Shown: positions 17,253-25,488 of the stretch, one piece after another
Position numbering within the stretch: the stretch's first letter is position 1
Layout of the letters: each line of letters begins with the position of its first letter
NCBI RefSeq assembly: GCF_003234365.2
Contig: NZ_CP126260.1
Location: 1,364,001 to 1,428,000, forward strand
Direction: 5' to 3'
From: Curtobacterium sp. MCJR17_020
Lineage (GTDB): Bacteria; Actinomycetota; Actinomycetes; Actinomycetales; Microbacteriaceae
DNA length: 64,000 nt
Notes under the pieces: generated by a model
Told to the model about the DNA's origin: nothing
The model's database searches: none
What the model saw: only the letters and a program-made list of their open reading frames with translations
Translations under genes and position numbers: made by a program

Positions 17253-18677
17253 TCAGACGAGCGCGGGGCGGGCCTCCCGGTCGGCCACCGGTGCTGCGGT
17301 GACCGCGTCCGCCGGACGCAGCGACTCGGGGAGCAGCGCCGCGTGGGCGTGCAGGAGCTCGTCGGTCATCTCGGCGATGCGGTCGAGCGTCAGGTGCGCC
17401 GCCGTCAGCGGGTCGAGCGCCACCGCGTGGTGGACGTGCTCGACGTCGCCCGTCAGCGCAGCGCGCACCGCCAGGGTCTGCACGTTCGTGTTCGTGCGGT
17501 TGATCGCGGCGAGCTGTGGCGGGAGTTCACCGAACGACGTCGGCTGCACCCCCTTGCCGTCGACCAGGCACGCGACCTCGACGCAGGCGTCGGACGGCAG
17601 GTTCTGGATGACGCCCGTGGCGTTCGGCACGTTGCCGTAGACCACCGCGGGCACACCCGTCACGATCGCGTTCACGATGCTCGCGCCGTACTCGACGCTC
17701 GGCGTCAGGTCGGCCTTGAGCTTCTCGAGCTGCGTGTCCACGTCGCCCTGCTCGTCGTGCGCCAGGCAGATCTCGTAGTAGTCCCAGCGCTCCGGGATGT
17801 ACTCGAGCACCGTCTCCGGGTCCTTGCGGAAGTACGGCACGTACTCGCTGGCGTGGTGGCTCGACTCGGTCTCGAAGTACCCGAACGAGCGCATCAACTG
17901 GGTGCGGACCTGCTCGTTGCCGCCCTCGTAGTTGCTCGCCGCGGCAGCCGCCTCGCTGTGGTCGCCGTCGTCGTCGTGCAGGTCGGACGCCGCGACGCCC
18001 CGCTGGTGCTTCGCCGTCATCACCTCGCGCAGACGCGGGTACAGGTCCTCGCCGTTGCGGCGCGTGAACTCGAGGATCCACGCCTGGTGGTTGATGCCGG
18101 CGCTGACGAACTCGACCTCGTCGTACGGCACGCCGAGCGTGCGCGCCAGCATGCGGGTCGTGCCCTGCACGCTGTGGCAGAGCCCCACCGTCCGGAGCCC
18201 CTTCGCGTTGAGGAACGCCGTGGCCATCGCCATCGGGTTCGCGTAGTTGATGAACTGGGCGTCCGGGCAGAGCTCGAGGGCGTCGCGGGCGATGTCCTCG
18301 TACGCGCGGACCGACCGCAGGAAGCGGAAGACACCACCCGGGCCGACGGTGTCGCCGACCGCCTGGTCGATGCCGTACTTGCGGGGGATCTCGACATCCC
18401 ACTTGTACGACTCGACGCCGCCGACCTGGAACGTGATGATGACGACGTCCGCACCCGCCAGGGCCGCACGCCGGTCCGTGGTCTCGAGGACCTCGACGCC
18501 GAGGCCGTGGTGGGCGACGAGCTCGCGGGCGGCCGTCGCGGTGCGGGCGACCCGGCCCGCGTCGAGGTCCATGAGGTGCAACGTCGCGTCCTGCAGGGCG
18601 GGGAAGGAGACGAGGTCGCCGATGAGGCGGAAGGGGAAGACGAAGCCGCCGGCGCCGATGATGGTGATCTTGGTCAT
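17253..18677 (-). CDS. GH4 alpha-galactosidase (NAD+- and Mn2+-dependent)
   Basis: A 474-residue family-4 glycosidase. The N-terminal Rossmann motif IIGAGGFVFPFRLIGDL binds NAD+. The metal-binding Cys lies in LCHSVQG (near 175) and the conserved His in AGINHQAW (near 203). CHSVQG and NHQAW fit the alpha-galactosidase branch rather than the 6-phospho-glycosidase branch. These enzymes cleave by transient oxidation at C3. It is the first gene of the operon feeding the importer at 14005-17127; a 125-base gap separates it from the binding protein gene. Start: ATG after a TACCGT box. Confidence 0.9.
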   Translation of the reverse strand: MTKITIIGAGGFVFPFRLIGDLVSFPALQDATLHLMDLDAGRVARTATAARELVAHHGLGVEVLETTDRRAALAGADVVIITFQVGGVESYKWDVEIPRKYGIDQAVGDTVGPGGVFRFLRSVRAYEDIARDALELCPDAQFINYANPMAMATAFLNAKGLRTVGLCHSVQGTTRMLARTLGVPYDEVEFVSAGINHQAWILEFTRRNGEDLYPRLREVMTAKHQRGVAASDLHDDDGDHSEAAAAASNYEGGNEQVRTQLMRSFGYFETESSHHASEYVPYFRKDPETVLEYIPERWDYYEICLAHDEQGDVDTQLEKLKADLTPSVEYGASIVNAIVTGVPAVVYGNVPNATGVIQNLPSDACVEVACLVDGKGVQPTSFGELPPQLAAINRTNTNVQTLAVRAALTGDVEHVHHAVALDPLTAAHLTLDRIAEMTDELLHAHAALLPESLRPADAVTAAPVADREARPALV

Positions 18678-18683
18678 GTGTCG

Positions 18684-18689
18684 ACGGTA
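18684..18689 (-). promoter_or_regulatory. -10 element TACCGT for the alpha-galactosidase operon
   Basis: On the minus strand TACCGT is followed by six bases and the ATG at 18677. No clear operator palindrome is visible in the 78-base gap. Confidence 0.5.
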
Positions 18690-18755
18690 GGAAGCGCGGG
18701 GGTGTGCGGTCCTCCGGCTTCGGATGGTGGGGTTCCAGGATCCTCGGATCGGTCG

Positions 18756-19739
18756 TCAGATCACGGCGGACGCCTCCGGAGCGGTCGAGGTCCTGTCGGC
18801 GTGCTGGTCGAGCGCTCGGCTGAGCACGTCGCTCTGCTCCGGACCGCCGTGTCCTTCGTCTTCCACGATCGTCAGCGTGCTCTCCGGGAGGCCAGCGTGG
18901 AGACGCCAGGCCGTCACGACAGGACCGCTGACGTCGCGCCGTCCGTGCACGAGCGTGGTGGGGATGTGACGGATCCGGTCGAGGCGTGCCAGGACCGCTT
19001 GGTCGCCGGGCAGGAAGGCATCGTTGCTCCAGTAGTGCGTCACCAGCCGTGCGAACGACTCGCGTCGCGCCGGCCCGAGGTGTCCGTGCCCACGGAGCTC
19101 GGGATGGTCGAGCGAGACGTGCACGTTCTCCCAATGATCCCAAGCCGCCGCCGCGGCTTCGCGGACCCGGGCGTCCGGCGACGCGAGTTGCCGGGCGTAC
19201 GCGTCCACGACGCGCTCGTCGGGGCGCCGGTGGCTCGCACGTTCGAACTCGTCCCACTCCGCGGGGAACAGGCGGCCGATGCCCTCCGTGATCCAGTCGA
19301 CCTCGCTGCGACTGGTCGTGGTGACGGCCACGAGCGTGAGCGCGCGAACACGTTCGGGGTGCCGTTGCGCGTACGCGAGGGCGAGTGTGGTTCCCCACGA
19401 GATGCCCGCGACGACCCAGGTGTCGATCCCGAGCGCGGTGCGGACCGCCTCGATGTCGTCGATGAGCTGCTGCGTGGTCTGCCGGACCAGCGCCTCGGCG
19501 AGGTCGTCCTCCGGGGTGCGGCTGCGCCCGGCTCCGCGCTGATCGATCCCCACGAGTCGGTAGCGGGCGGGGTCGAAGTGCGTGCGGTACCAGCCACTGC
19601 CGAGTGATCCTCCGGGCCCGCCGTGGAGCCATAGCGCGGGAACGCCGTCCGCGGTGCCCGATTCCTCGCGGAAGATGGATGCCCCACCGTCCACGGCGAT
19701 CATGCTCGTCCGGTACGGCTCGTGCGGGGTGTACACCAT
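18756..19739 (-). CDS. Alpha/beta hydrolase, prolyl aminopeptidase-like (peptidase S33)
   Basis: A 327-residue alpha/beta hydrolase. It carries HGGPGG (residues 39-44, oxyanion hole of proline iminopeptidases), DQRGAGRS (near 68) and the nucleophile elbow GISWGT (Ser near 111). The acid is the Asp of HGRRDVSGP (near 274) and the His lies in EDEGHGG (near 301). This set is characteristic of peptidase family S33, which releases N-terminal proline from peptides. Start ATG 19739, six bases after a TAGCGT box; it is divergent from the deoxyribosyltransferase-like gene. Confidence 0.87.
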   Translation of the reverse strand: MVYTPHEPYRTSMIAVDGGASIFREESGTADGVPALWLHGGPGGSLGSGWYRTHFDPARYRLVGIDQRGAGRSRTPEDDLAEALVRQTTQQLIDDIEAVRTALGIDTWVVAGISWGTTLALAYAQRHPERVRALTLVAVTTTSRSEVDWITEGIGRLFPAEWDEFERASHRRPDERVVDAYARQLASPDARVREAAAAAWDHWENVHVSLDHPELRGHGHLGPARRESFARLVTHYWSNDAFLPGDQAVLARLDRIRHIPTTLVHGRRDVSGPVVTAWRLHAGLPESTLTIVEDEGHGGPEQSDVLSRALDQHADRTSTAPEASAVI

Positions 19740-19745
19740 CCCACC

Positions 19746-19765
19746 ACGCTACCGACGAGTACTTT
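19746..19765. promoter_or_regulatory. Back-to-back leaderless promoters
   Basis: The minus-strand -10 TAGCGT (19746-19751) lies six bases before ATG 19739. The plus-strand -10 TACTTT (19760-19765) lies six bases before ATG 19772. The two -10 boxes are only eight bases apart, so RNA polymerase could hardly occupy both at once. Confidence 0.55.
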
Positions 19766-19771
19766 CGCCTG

Positions 19772-20194
19772 ATGGACTTCTTCGTCGCAGGGAGTTGGCG
19801 GAACCGGGACGCGGTCGCCGAGGTCGTGGATGCGCTCGACGGTGCAGGCGCGCAGTGCTACAGCTTCGTTCGAGCGCAGTACGACGACGAGGCGTTGGCC
19901 TTCGCAGTGCCCGGTGGCGCTGACGCAGCACGGCTCGGTGAACCTGGCATCCGGAGTCTCTTCGAACAGGACCTCGCAGCGCTCCGTTCCGCCGACCGGT
20001 TCGTGCTCGTCCTCCCTGCCGGAGCAGCGGCGCACATCGAGACCGGGATCGCCTACGGTCTCGGCAAGTCCTGCTACGCCGTGGGGCCGGCTGACCGTTC
20101 GGAGACGCTCTACCGACTGTTCGAGGCCATGTGCACTGATCCGGCCGACCTGGTCCGTCACCTCGCGGTCGCCGACGCTCGGAGGGTTCGGTGA
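19772..20194 (+). CDS. Nucleoside 2-deoxyribosyltransferase-like protein
   Basis: A 140-residue protein starting DFFVAGSWRNRDAVAEVVDAL. It contains FEQDLAALRSADRFVLVLPAG and then AAHIETGIAYGLGKSCYAVG. The last matches the E-(T/x)-G-x-A-(Y/x)-G-L-G-K motif of nucleoside 2-deoxyribosyltransferase-like proteins, whose Glu is the catalytic nucleophile in true members. Homologs also serve as 5'-nucleotide hydrolases, so the exact reaction is open. The stop overlaps the next gene's ATG (TGATG). The ATG follows a TACTTT box by six bases. Confidence 0.65.
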   Translation: MDFFVAGSWRNRDAVAEVVDALDGAGAQCYSFVRAQYDDEALAFAVPGGADAARLGEPGIRSLFEQDLAALRSADRFVLVLPAGAAAHIETGIAYGLGKSCYAVGPADRSETLYRLFEAMCTDPADLVRHLAVADARRVR

Positions 20195-20820
20195 TGCGCT
20201 GGCAGCAGTCACTCCTCGAGCGGCTCCGCACGGCACCGGCGGTCGGCGCGGTCCGTCCGTACGGCTCCGTCCTCACGCCCGACGAGCTGGACCGGTGGAG
20301 CGACCTCGACGTCGAGCTCGATCTCGTTGCGGACGTCGACGCGCGGACACTCCTCGGAGGTGAGCCGTGGGCGTGGCAGAGCACCCTCGACGACGGTGTG
20401 CAGCACGTTCGGACAGTGCTCGCGGACGGCCGCCGCGTGGACCTCGCGACGCGAGGCGCGACGCTCGAGCTTCCTCCGGAGCCTCCGGACAACAGTCAGC
20501 GGTTCGACCTCGCGTTGGCCGCCACGCGGCTCGGACGCGGAGCGGACGTCATCGGGCTGCACCTCGTGCTCGGGGTGGTCCGCGGGGCGCTCGTGCACAG
20601 CATGGTCCTCGCCGACCAGCGGGAGGGGACGGTGCACCACCGGTTCGGCTCCGCCACGGACCTCGCCGCGGCCGAGAGCCTGACGGCTCTGTCCGGAGCG
20701 CTGAGTCCGTCCCTCGCGTTGCGCGTCGCCTCCTTCTACTCGGAGAGCCGTGCGGCCGTCGACGAGGACTACCACCCCGACTGGCGCGGTCTGGTCGCCG
20801 TCGTCGCTGCGCGCCCCTAG
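20194..20820 (+). CDS. Nucleotidyltransferase-like protein
   Basis: A 208-residue protein with a pol-beta-type nucleotidyltransferase opening. VRPYGSVLTPDELDRWSDLDVELDL contains a G-S and the D-x-D pair of the metal site, and VDLATRGATLELPPE follows. The C-terminal half is helical, as in aminoglycoside adenylyltransferase-like proteins. The substrate is unknown. The GTG three bases upstream is an alternative start. It is coupled to the preceding gene, and the NUDIX-GrpB gene follows after 76 bases with its own promoter. Confidence 0.6.
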   Translation: MRWQQSLLERLRTAPAVGAVRPYGSVLTPDELDRWSDLDVELDLVADVDARTLLGGEPWAWQSTLDDGVQHVRTVLADGRRVDLATRGATLELPPEPPDNSQRFDLALAATRLGRGADVIGLHLVLGVVRGALVHSMVLADQREGTVHHRFGSATDLAAAESLTALSGALSPSLALRVASFYSESRAAVDEDYHPDWRGLVAVVAARP

Positions 20821-20883
20821 GCGTCTGGGGTCTCGACGATCACGACTCGTGCGGTGGCACGACCCGGGTCGCGACGGTCGTCG

Positions 20884-20889
20884 TACGCT
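20884..20889 (+). promoter_or_regulatory. -10 element TACGCT, leaderless type
   Basis: TACGCT ends seven bases before the GTG at 20897. Confidence 0.5.
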
Positions 20890-20896
20890 GGCGGTC

Positions 20897-21946
20897 GTGG
20901 ACGAGTGGTGGGACGTGGTCGATGCGGGCGGTGGAGCGACGGGCACGACGTTCCGGCGAGGCGACAGCGGTTGGCCCGTCGGGTCCTTCCACCTCGTGGT
21001 CACGGTCTGCGTCCACCGCGCCGACGGGACCGTCCTCGTCACGCAGCGAGCTCCGACGAAGGAGTTCGCGTACGGGTGGGAGTTCCCCGGTGGCAGCGCG
21101 CTCGCCGGCGAGTCGGGGACAGCGGCGGCCTGCCGTGAACTCCGCGAGGAGACCTCCCTCGACGTCGCGCCCGACGCGCTGCAGTGGGTCGGTCGCTTCA
21201 CCGAGGACTCTGCGCTGGTGGATCTCTTCATCGTCCGGGAACCTGCCGGCTCGACCGTGCGGCCAGCTCCGGCCGAGGTGATGGCCTGGAAGTGGCTCCC
21301 CGCGTCCGAGGTGGTCGAACTCCGTCACAGCGGCGTGATGGCGGATCCGTGGGGACCGCGGTTGGACGCGCTGTGGCCAGCGGCGATGGCCACGATCCGG
21401 TCCGTGGGAGCGCCTGCCGCGGTGCAGCTGGAAGCACACCGCGACTCCTGGGAGACCGACTACCAGCGTGAGGCGTCGCGGCTCGTCACCGCGCTCGGAG
21501 ACCGCGTCCTCGCGGTCGAACACATCGGCAGCACGGCCATCCCGGGTCTCGAAGCGAAGCCGGTCATCGACATCGCGGTCCGGGTCGCAGTCGACACGGA
21601 TCCGTTGGCGCTCGGCCCGTTGCTCGCTGCGACTGGCTACACGCAGCACCGTGCCGGTCCGGAGAACCACGGGGTGTACACCCGCGAGCGGGACGACGGG
21701 GCGAGAACCCACATCCTCCACGTCTTCGCCTCGGACCAGTGGGACGAATGCAACCAACGGCTCTTCCGGGACAAACTGCTGCGCGACCCCACCGCCGTTG
21801 CGCGGTACCGGGAGGTCAAGACCCGAGCAGCGCGATCGTCGGATGGTCGTGCGTACACGGCCGCGAAGAGCCGGGTGGTGCAGCAGCTCCTCGATGAGGA
21901 ACGTGCCGCCCGAGGTCTCGCGTCCGTGACGGCGTGGGACAAGTAG
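20897..21946 (+). CDS. NUDIX hydrolase fused to a GrpB (UPF0157) domain
   Basis: A 349-residue two-domain protein. Residues 1-165 form a NUDIX domain with the box GxxxxxExxxxxxxRELREET (near 75-96), which hydrolyses nucleoside diphosphate derivatives. Residues 175-345 match the GrpB family: HIGSTAIPGLEAKPVIDIAV near 212, with the G-S and D-x-x-V of a nucleotidyltransferase fold, then THILHVF and FRDKLLRDP. GrpB proteins usually stand alone or are fused to other small enzymes. The joint function is unknown; nucleotide sanitation or salvage is plausible. GTG start behind TACGCT. Confidence 0.85.
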   Translation: MDEWWDVVDAGGGATGTTFRRGDSGWPVGSFHLVVTVCVHRADGTVLVTQRAPTKEFAYGWEFPGGSALAGESGTAAACRELREETSLDVAPDALQWVGRFTEDSALVDLFIVREPAGSTVRPAPAEVMAWKWLPASEVVELRHSGVMADPWGPRLDALWPAAMATIRSVGAPAAVQLEAHRDSWETDYQREASRLVTALGDRVLAVEHIGSTAIPGLEAKPVIDIAVRVAVDTDPLALGPLLAATGYTQHRAGPENHGVYTRERDDGARTHILHVFASDQWDECNQRLFRDKLLRDPTAVARYREVKTRAARSSDGRAYTAAKSRVVQQLLDEERAARGLASVTAWDK

Positions 21947-22064
21947 GCGGCGGAGCCTGTGGCAAGTCGTGAGGAGTACGACGTGCTCTGGGAACGTGCC
22001 CGTCAGCATCGAAGTGCTCCACACCGTCGAGTGAGTACCAGGACAGGCTGCTGCGCCGAAGCCG

Positions 22065-22070
22065 TAGGGT
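22065..22070 (+). promoter_or_regulatory. -10 element TAGGGT, leaderless type
   Basis: TAGGGT ends seven bases before the GTG at 22078, which favours that start over the GTG at 22069. The stretch 21947-22064 holds nothing else recognisable. Confidence 0.5.
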
Positions 22071-22077
22071 GGCGCTC

Positions 22078-22473
22078 GTGACGGCCACAGGGAGACGGAA
22101 GCGATCGGTCGTGGTGACGGTCGTGGTGACGCTCGCGGTCGTCGCGTTGCTCGCCGGTGTTCGCCTCGTGTCCCTGTTCGCGTTCGCAACCGAGGGGGAT
22201 GTGCCACCCGCTTCCTCGGTCTCGCTACCCGCGGGCAGCGAGCTGATCGCGGAGGAGAAGGAGTGCGCTTCAGGTGGGTGCTGGGCCGTGCTCTCGGTCC
22301 GACCGCCCGAGGGAGTGAGTCCGCAGGATCTCGCAACGAGCTTGGGGATGACTCCGCAAGCTCGTCAGCGCGGGACACTGTGGGACCCGCGGACCGTCAA
22401 CCTGAGCGCAGAAGTGGACGGAGAACTGCTGATCATCAGGGCCGACTACTGGTCTCGTGAAGCGACCCCCTGA
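22078..22473 (+). CDS. Single-span membrane-anchored protein, function unknown
   Basis: A 131-residue protein with a basic N-terminus (GRRKRS), one hydrophobic span at about residues 11-35 and an exported domain of about 95 residues. The domain has a nearby Cys pair (ECASGGCW) that could form a disulfide outside the cell. No family is recognised. The GTG at 22078 is chosen from its spacing to TAGGGT. It stands alone between the NUDIX-GrpB and AraC genes. Confidence 0.55.
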   Translation: MTATGRRKRSVVVTVVVTLAVVALLAGVRLVSLFAFATEGDVPPASSVSLPAGSELIAEEKECASGGCWAVLSVRPPEGVSPQDLATSLGMTPQARQRGTLWDPRTVNLSAEVDGELLIIRADYWSREATP

Positions 22474-22507
22474 CGGAGGTCCTGTGTGGGGAGGCTGCTC
22501 GCTGACG

Positions 22508-22513
22508 TAGGCT
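22508..22513 (+). promoter_or_regulatory. -10 element TAGGCT, leaderless type
   Basis: TAGGCT ends seven bases before the GTG at 22521. Confidence 0.55.
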
Positions 22514-22520
22514 CAGCAAC

Positions 22521-23345
22521 GTGCTCGACGTGGAGACGATGGAAGCGGCGTACTGGAGCCACCGCGGCCCGGCCCCGCTCATGGCGTCCTCCCACCGGCA
22601 CGACGACCTCGAGATGAACCTGGTGCTCGACGGGCACCTGGACTACCGGTTCGGCGGGGCGCCGGTCAGTGTGCACGCGGGCGAGATCGCACTGTTCTGG
22701 GGCTGGACCCCGCACCAGCTCGTGGGCGACGGCACCGGTACCGGCGAGTTCCGCTGGGTGCACATCCCCCTGGCCGAGGTGCTGGCGTGGGGACTACCCG
22801 ACCACGACCTCGGAGCGATGCTCCTGAACCGCCCGGTCGTCGTGCCGACCGCAGCTGCCGGCCGTGACGTCGAGTCGATGCTCGGGTCGTGGCAGCGGGA
22901 CTTCGCGGACGACGGTGCGGAGATCATCGCCAACCTCGAGGCGCAGGCGCTCGTGCGTCGCCTGCTCCGGCACCACCGCGACGCCGTGGACCTGCGGCCC
23001 GGCGGCGGGCACGGCACCGCGGATGCCATGCACCGGGTGATCGACATGGTGCGGTTCGTGGTCGACCGGTTCCGCGAACCGATCGAGGTCGCTGACGTCG
23101 CAGCGGCCGCACACCTGCACCCGCACTACGCGATGTCGGTGTTCCGACAGGACGTCGGCACCACGATCGTCGAGTACCTGACACGGTGCCGGGTGGCCGA
23201 GGCGCAGCGGTTGCTCGCGACGACGTCGATGACGACCTCGGAGATCGCGCACGCCGCGGGCTTCGGGTCGCAGTCGAGCTTCTACGCGCACTTCACCCGT
23301 GCCTGCGGGACTGCGCCGGGAGCGTACCGGGCACGGGCTCGCTGA
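22521..23345 (+). CDS. AraC-family transcriptional regulator (MelR-like)
   Basis: A 274-residue activator. The N-terminal cupin sensor has SSHRHDDLEMNLVLDGHLDY (near residue 22) and HAGEIALFWGWTPHQLV, like melibiose-type regulators. The C-terminal pair of helix-turn-helix motifs is clear: VADVAAAAHLHPHYAMSVF and TTSEIAHAAGFGSQSSFYAH. The MelR resemblance and the alpha-galactosidase operon 4 kb away make a regulatory link possible, but nothing in the sequence proves it. The GTG follows TAGGCT by seven bases. Confidence 0.88.
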   Translation: MLDVETMEAAYWSHRGPAPLMASSHRHDDLEMNLVLDGHLDYRFGGAPVSVHAGEIALFWGWTPHQLVGDGTGTGEFRWVHIPLAEVLAWGLPDHDLGAMLLNRPVVVPTAAAGRDVESMLGSWQRDFADDGAEIIANLEAQALVRRLLRHHRDAVDLRPGGGHGTADAMHRVIDMVRFVVDRFREPIEVADVAAAAHLHPHYAMSVFRQDVGTTIVEYLTRCRVAEAQRLLATTSMTTSEIAHAAGFGSQSSFYAHFTRACGTAPGAYRARAR

Positions 23346-23366
23346 CCCGGTGTCTCCACGCACGAG

Positions 23367-23396
23367 CAACGCCCCGTCGCGAGCGACGGGGCGTTG
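23367..23396. terminator. Bidirectional terminator
   Basis: CAACGCCCCGTCG and its perfect complement form a 13-base stem with a 4-base loop. It lies between the convergent AraC and secreted-protein genes. Confidence 0.8.
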
Positions 23397-23437
23397 GCCG
23401 TTCCGGTCTGCCATGCACAGCCGGAGTACGTGGGGTG

Positions 23438-24118
23438 TTACTTGATCTGTGCGGTGATGGTGGCGGTGCCGACGAGGAGGCCGCGCTTGACGGCGTCGGT
23501 GCCGAAGGTCTTGTTCAGCAGGCCGGCGGCGTCTTCGGAGACGTGGACGGTGGTGCCGGTCAGGATGGCGTTGTCGCCCTCGAGCTGGAGGGGCTTGAGG
23601 GAGCCGCCCCAGAGCTCGAACAGGAACGCGTTGGACGCGGCGACCTTGCCGTTGACCAGGACGTCACCGTAGAGCTTGGAGGAGCCCGGGTTCACGACGA
23701 AGTTCTCGAGCGTGACGGTGGTGTCGCCGGCCTTCAGGGTGAGGCCGGAGTCGTCGTGGTTGAGCAGGCCCTGCACGTAGGGCTTGTAGTTGCCGTCCGG
23801 CGACCAGTAGGTGACCGACCCGGCGGTGATCGGGAACGACACCGACCCGTCAGCGAGGGTCGCATCTCCCGAGACGCCGGGGGTGAGCTTGAGGGCGGTG
23901 AGGGCGTCGGTGAAGCCGGAGTCGAGCTTCACGGCGGTGGACCCGCCGAGGACCTCGGGGACGGAGGCGACCGGTGCGGGGATCTTCGACGACGACGACG
24001 AGACCGTGTGGATGGTCGGGGTGGAGGCCTGGGCGGAGGAGATGCCGAACGCGGCACCGCCGAGCACGAGGGCGCCGGTCGTGGCGAGGGTGATGGAGGT
24101 CTTCAGGCTCTTGCGCAT
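23438..24118 (-). CDS. Secreted protein of unknown function
   Basis: A 226-residue exported protein. A signal peptide covers residues 1-32 (basic MRKSLK, a hydrophobic core, cleavage near AQA-ST). The mature part begins with a Ser-rich linker (VSSSSSK) and is then a beta-rich domain of about 170 residues with VTYWSPDGNYKPYVQG and VTLENFVVNPGSSKLYGDV. No cysteines, catalytic motif or LPXTG sorting signal are seen. Its gene has a leader with AAAGGA before the ATG, unlike the leaderless genes around it, and codon use suggests good expression. I recognise the pattern as a secreted family but cannot name it. Confidence 0.75.
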   Translation of the reverse strand: MRKSLKTSITLATTGALVLGGAAFGISSAQASTPTIHTVSSSSSKIPAPVASVPEVLGGSTAVKLDSGFTDALTALKLTPGVSGDATLADGSVSFPITAGSVTYWSPDGNYKPYVQGLLNHDDSGLTLKAGDTTVTLENFVVNPGSSKLYGDVLVNGKVAASNAFLFELWGGSLKPLQLEGDNAILTGTTVHVSEDAAGLLNKTFGTDAVKRGLLVGTATITAQIK

Positions 24119-24319
24119 GGTGATCTGTCCTTTGCTGAGGTGTCGCGCTCGGCGCGGCTGCTGTGTGCGCGCCGAACACACCCTGGTGCAGGGTGGAGAA
24201 CCAGCAATGTGCGGCTGGTGAGCGCTCCGGGTGGTTCCCGGTCTGTGCAGGTGATTCGGTGCCATGCCCGAAGTCGATTGGAACCAGTTCGGACGAGTTT
24301 CGCCGACCGCCCGCTGTCC

Positions 24320-24325
24320 TAGGCT
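24320..24325 (+). promoter_or_regulatory. -10 element TAGGCT, leaderless type
   Basis: TAGGCT ends six bases before the ATG at 24332. The stretch 24119-24319 carries this promoter and that of the divergent secreted-protein gene; I see nothing else in it. Confidence 0.55.
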
Positions 24326-24331
24326 CGGTCC

Positions 24332-24850
24332 ATGCAGGGGATCACCATCCGACCGACGACCGAAGCCGATTGGGAGGCCGTCCGAGCGCTCCGCCTGGAG
24401 ATGCTCCGGGACACCCCGATGGCCTACGCGGAGCACCTGGCGGACGCCGAGCAGCTCGACGAGACGGAGTGGCGTGCGCGGGGCCGCCGAGGTCAGGACA
24501 CCGGGGGCACCTCGCTCGTGGCGATCGACACCGACGGACGCTGGGCCGGTGCGATGGGGTCGTTCATACCCGACGCCGCGACCGGGCCATTGCTGGTCGG
24601 GGTGTACGTCGCGCCGTCGCACCGCGGCCGTGCGGCCGGCGTGACCGATGCGTTGCTCGACGCCATCGAGTCATGGGCTTCCGGCCACGGGACCACGCTC
24701 CGACTCCACGTGCACGAGCGCAACCTGCGGGCTCAGGCCTTCTACGCCCGGCGCGGGTACGAGCCGACCGGGGTGACCGAGCCGTACGTCCTCGCGCCCG
24801 ACGAGCGGGAGCTCGAGATGATTCGCCGACTCGGCGGGGTCTCCGCATGA
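24332..24850 (+). CDS. GNAT-family N-acetyltransferase
   Basis: A 172-residue acetyltransferase. ITIRPTTEADWEAVRALRLE opens the fold. The acetyl-CoA binding strand and loop are VGVYVAPSHRGRAAGVTDAL (near residue 90), and VHERNLRAQAFYARRGYEPTG is motif B. The substrate is unknown. It overlaps the following HAD gene by four bases, so the three genes 24332-26165 form one operon. Confidence 0.85.
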   Translation: MQGITIRPTTEADWEAVRALRLEMLRDTPMAYAEHLADAEQLDETEWRARGRRGQDTGGTSLVAIDTDGRWAGAMGSFIPDAATGPLLVGVYVAPSHRGRAAGVTDALLDAIESWASGHGTTLRLHVHERNLRAQAFYARRGYEPTGVTEPYVLAPDERELEMIRRLGGVSA

Positions 24851-25488
24851 CGGGCGATGGGGTGCGGTGGCTGCTGCTCGACGTCGGTGGCGTGCTCGAG
24901 ATGGTCGACGACGCGGCATGGCCCGGACAGTTCCGCACGAGGTGGGCGGCTGCGTTCGGTCTGACCGACGAGGAGTTCTCGACGCGGTTGTCGGACGCCG
25001 ACCTGCCCGATGCCGCGCGGAGGACCGGGGTCGACGACGAGTACTGGGGGAAGATCGGCGCCGCACTCGGCGCCTCGGCCGAGGTGCTCGCGTCGATGCG
25101 AGCCGACTTCTGGGACGCGTACTGCGGCTCCTTGAACGAGCCGCTCTTCGACTTCGTCGCCGGTCTGCGCGGGACGGTCGGGCTCGCAATCCTGTCCAAT
25201 TCTGGTGACGGCGCCCGTCAGGAAGAGGAGCGACGGTTCGGGTTCGCGGCCGTGTTCGACCCGATCTGCTACAGCCACGAGATCGGCGTCACGAAGCCGG
25301 AACCCGAGGCGTTCCGGATCGCACTCGACCGGCTCGACGCCGCACCCGCGGATGTCCTGTTCATCGACGACGTACCGGAGAACATCGAGGCTGCGCGGGC
25401 GATGGGGATCCGGGCGCACCTGCACGTCGAGACTGCGGACACGATCGCAGCGATCCGCGCCGCGATGCCGGAGGATCGGGAGCAGTGA
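24847..25488 (+). CDS. HAD-superfamily hydrolase, DxGG subtype
   Basis: A 213-residue haloacid-dehalogenase-like hydrolase. Motif I is LLLDVGGVLE, with the nucleophile Asp kept and Gly in place of the second Asp, as in a known HAD branch. Motif II is AILSNSGDG, the motif III Lys lies in GVTKPEPEAF and motif IV is LFIDDVPENIEAA. A helical cap lies between residues 15 and 100. The substrate is unknown. It is coupled to both neighbours by four-base overlaps. Confidence 0.82.
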   Translation: MTGDGVRWLLLDVGGVLEMVDDAAWPGQFRTRWAAAFGLTDEEFSTRLSDADLPDAARRTGVDDEYWGKIGAALGASAEVLASMRADFWDAYCGSLNEPLFDFVAGLRGTVGLAILSNSGDGARQEEERRFGFAAVFDPICYSHEIGVTKPEPEAFRIALDRLDAAPADVLFIDDVPENIEAARAMGIRAHLHVETADTIAAIRAAMPEDREQ

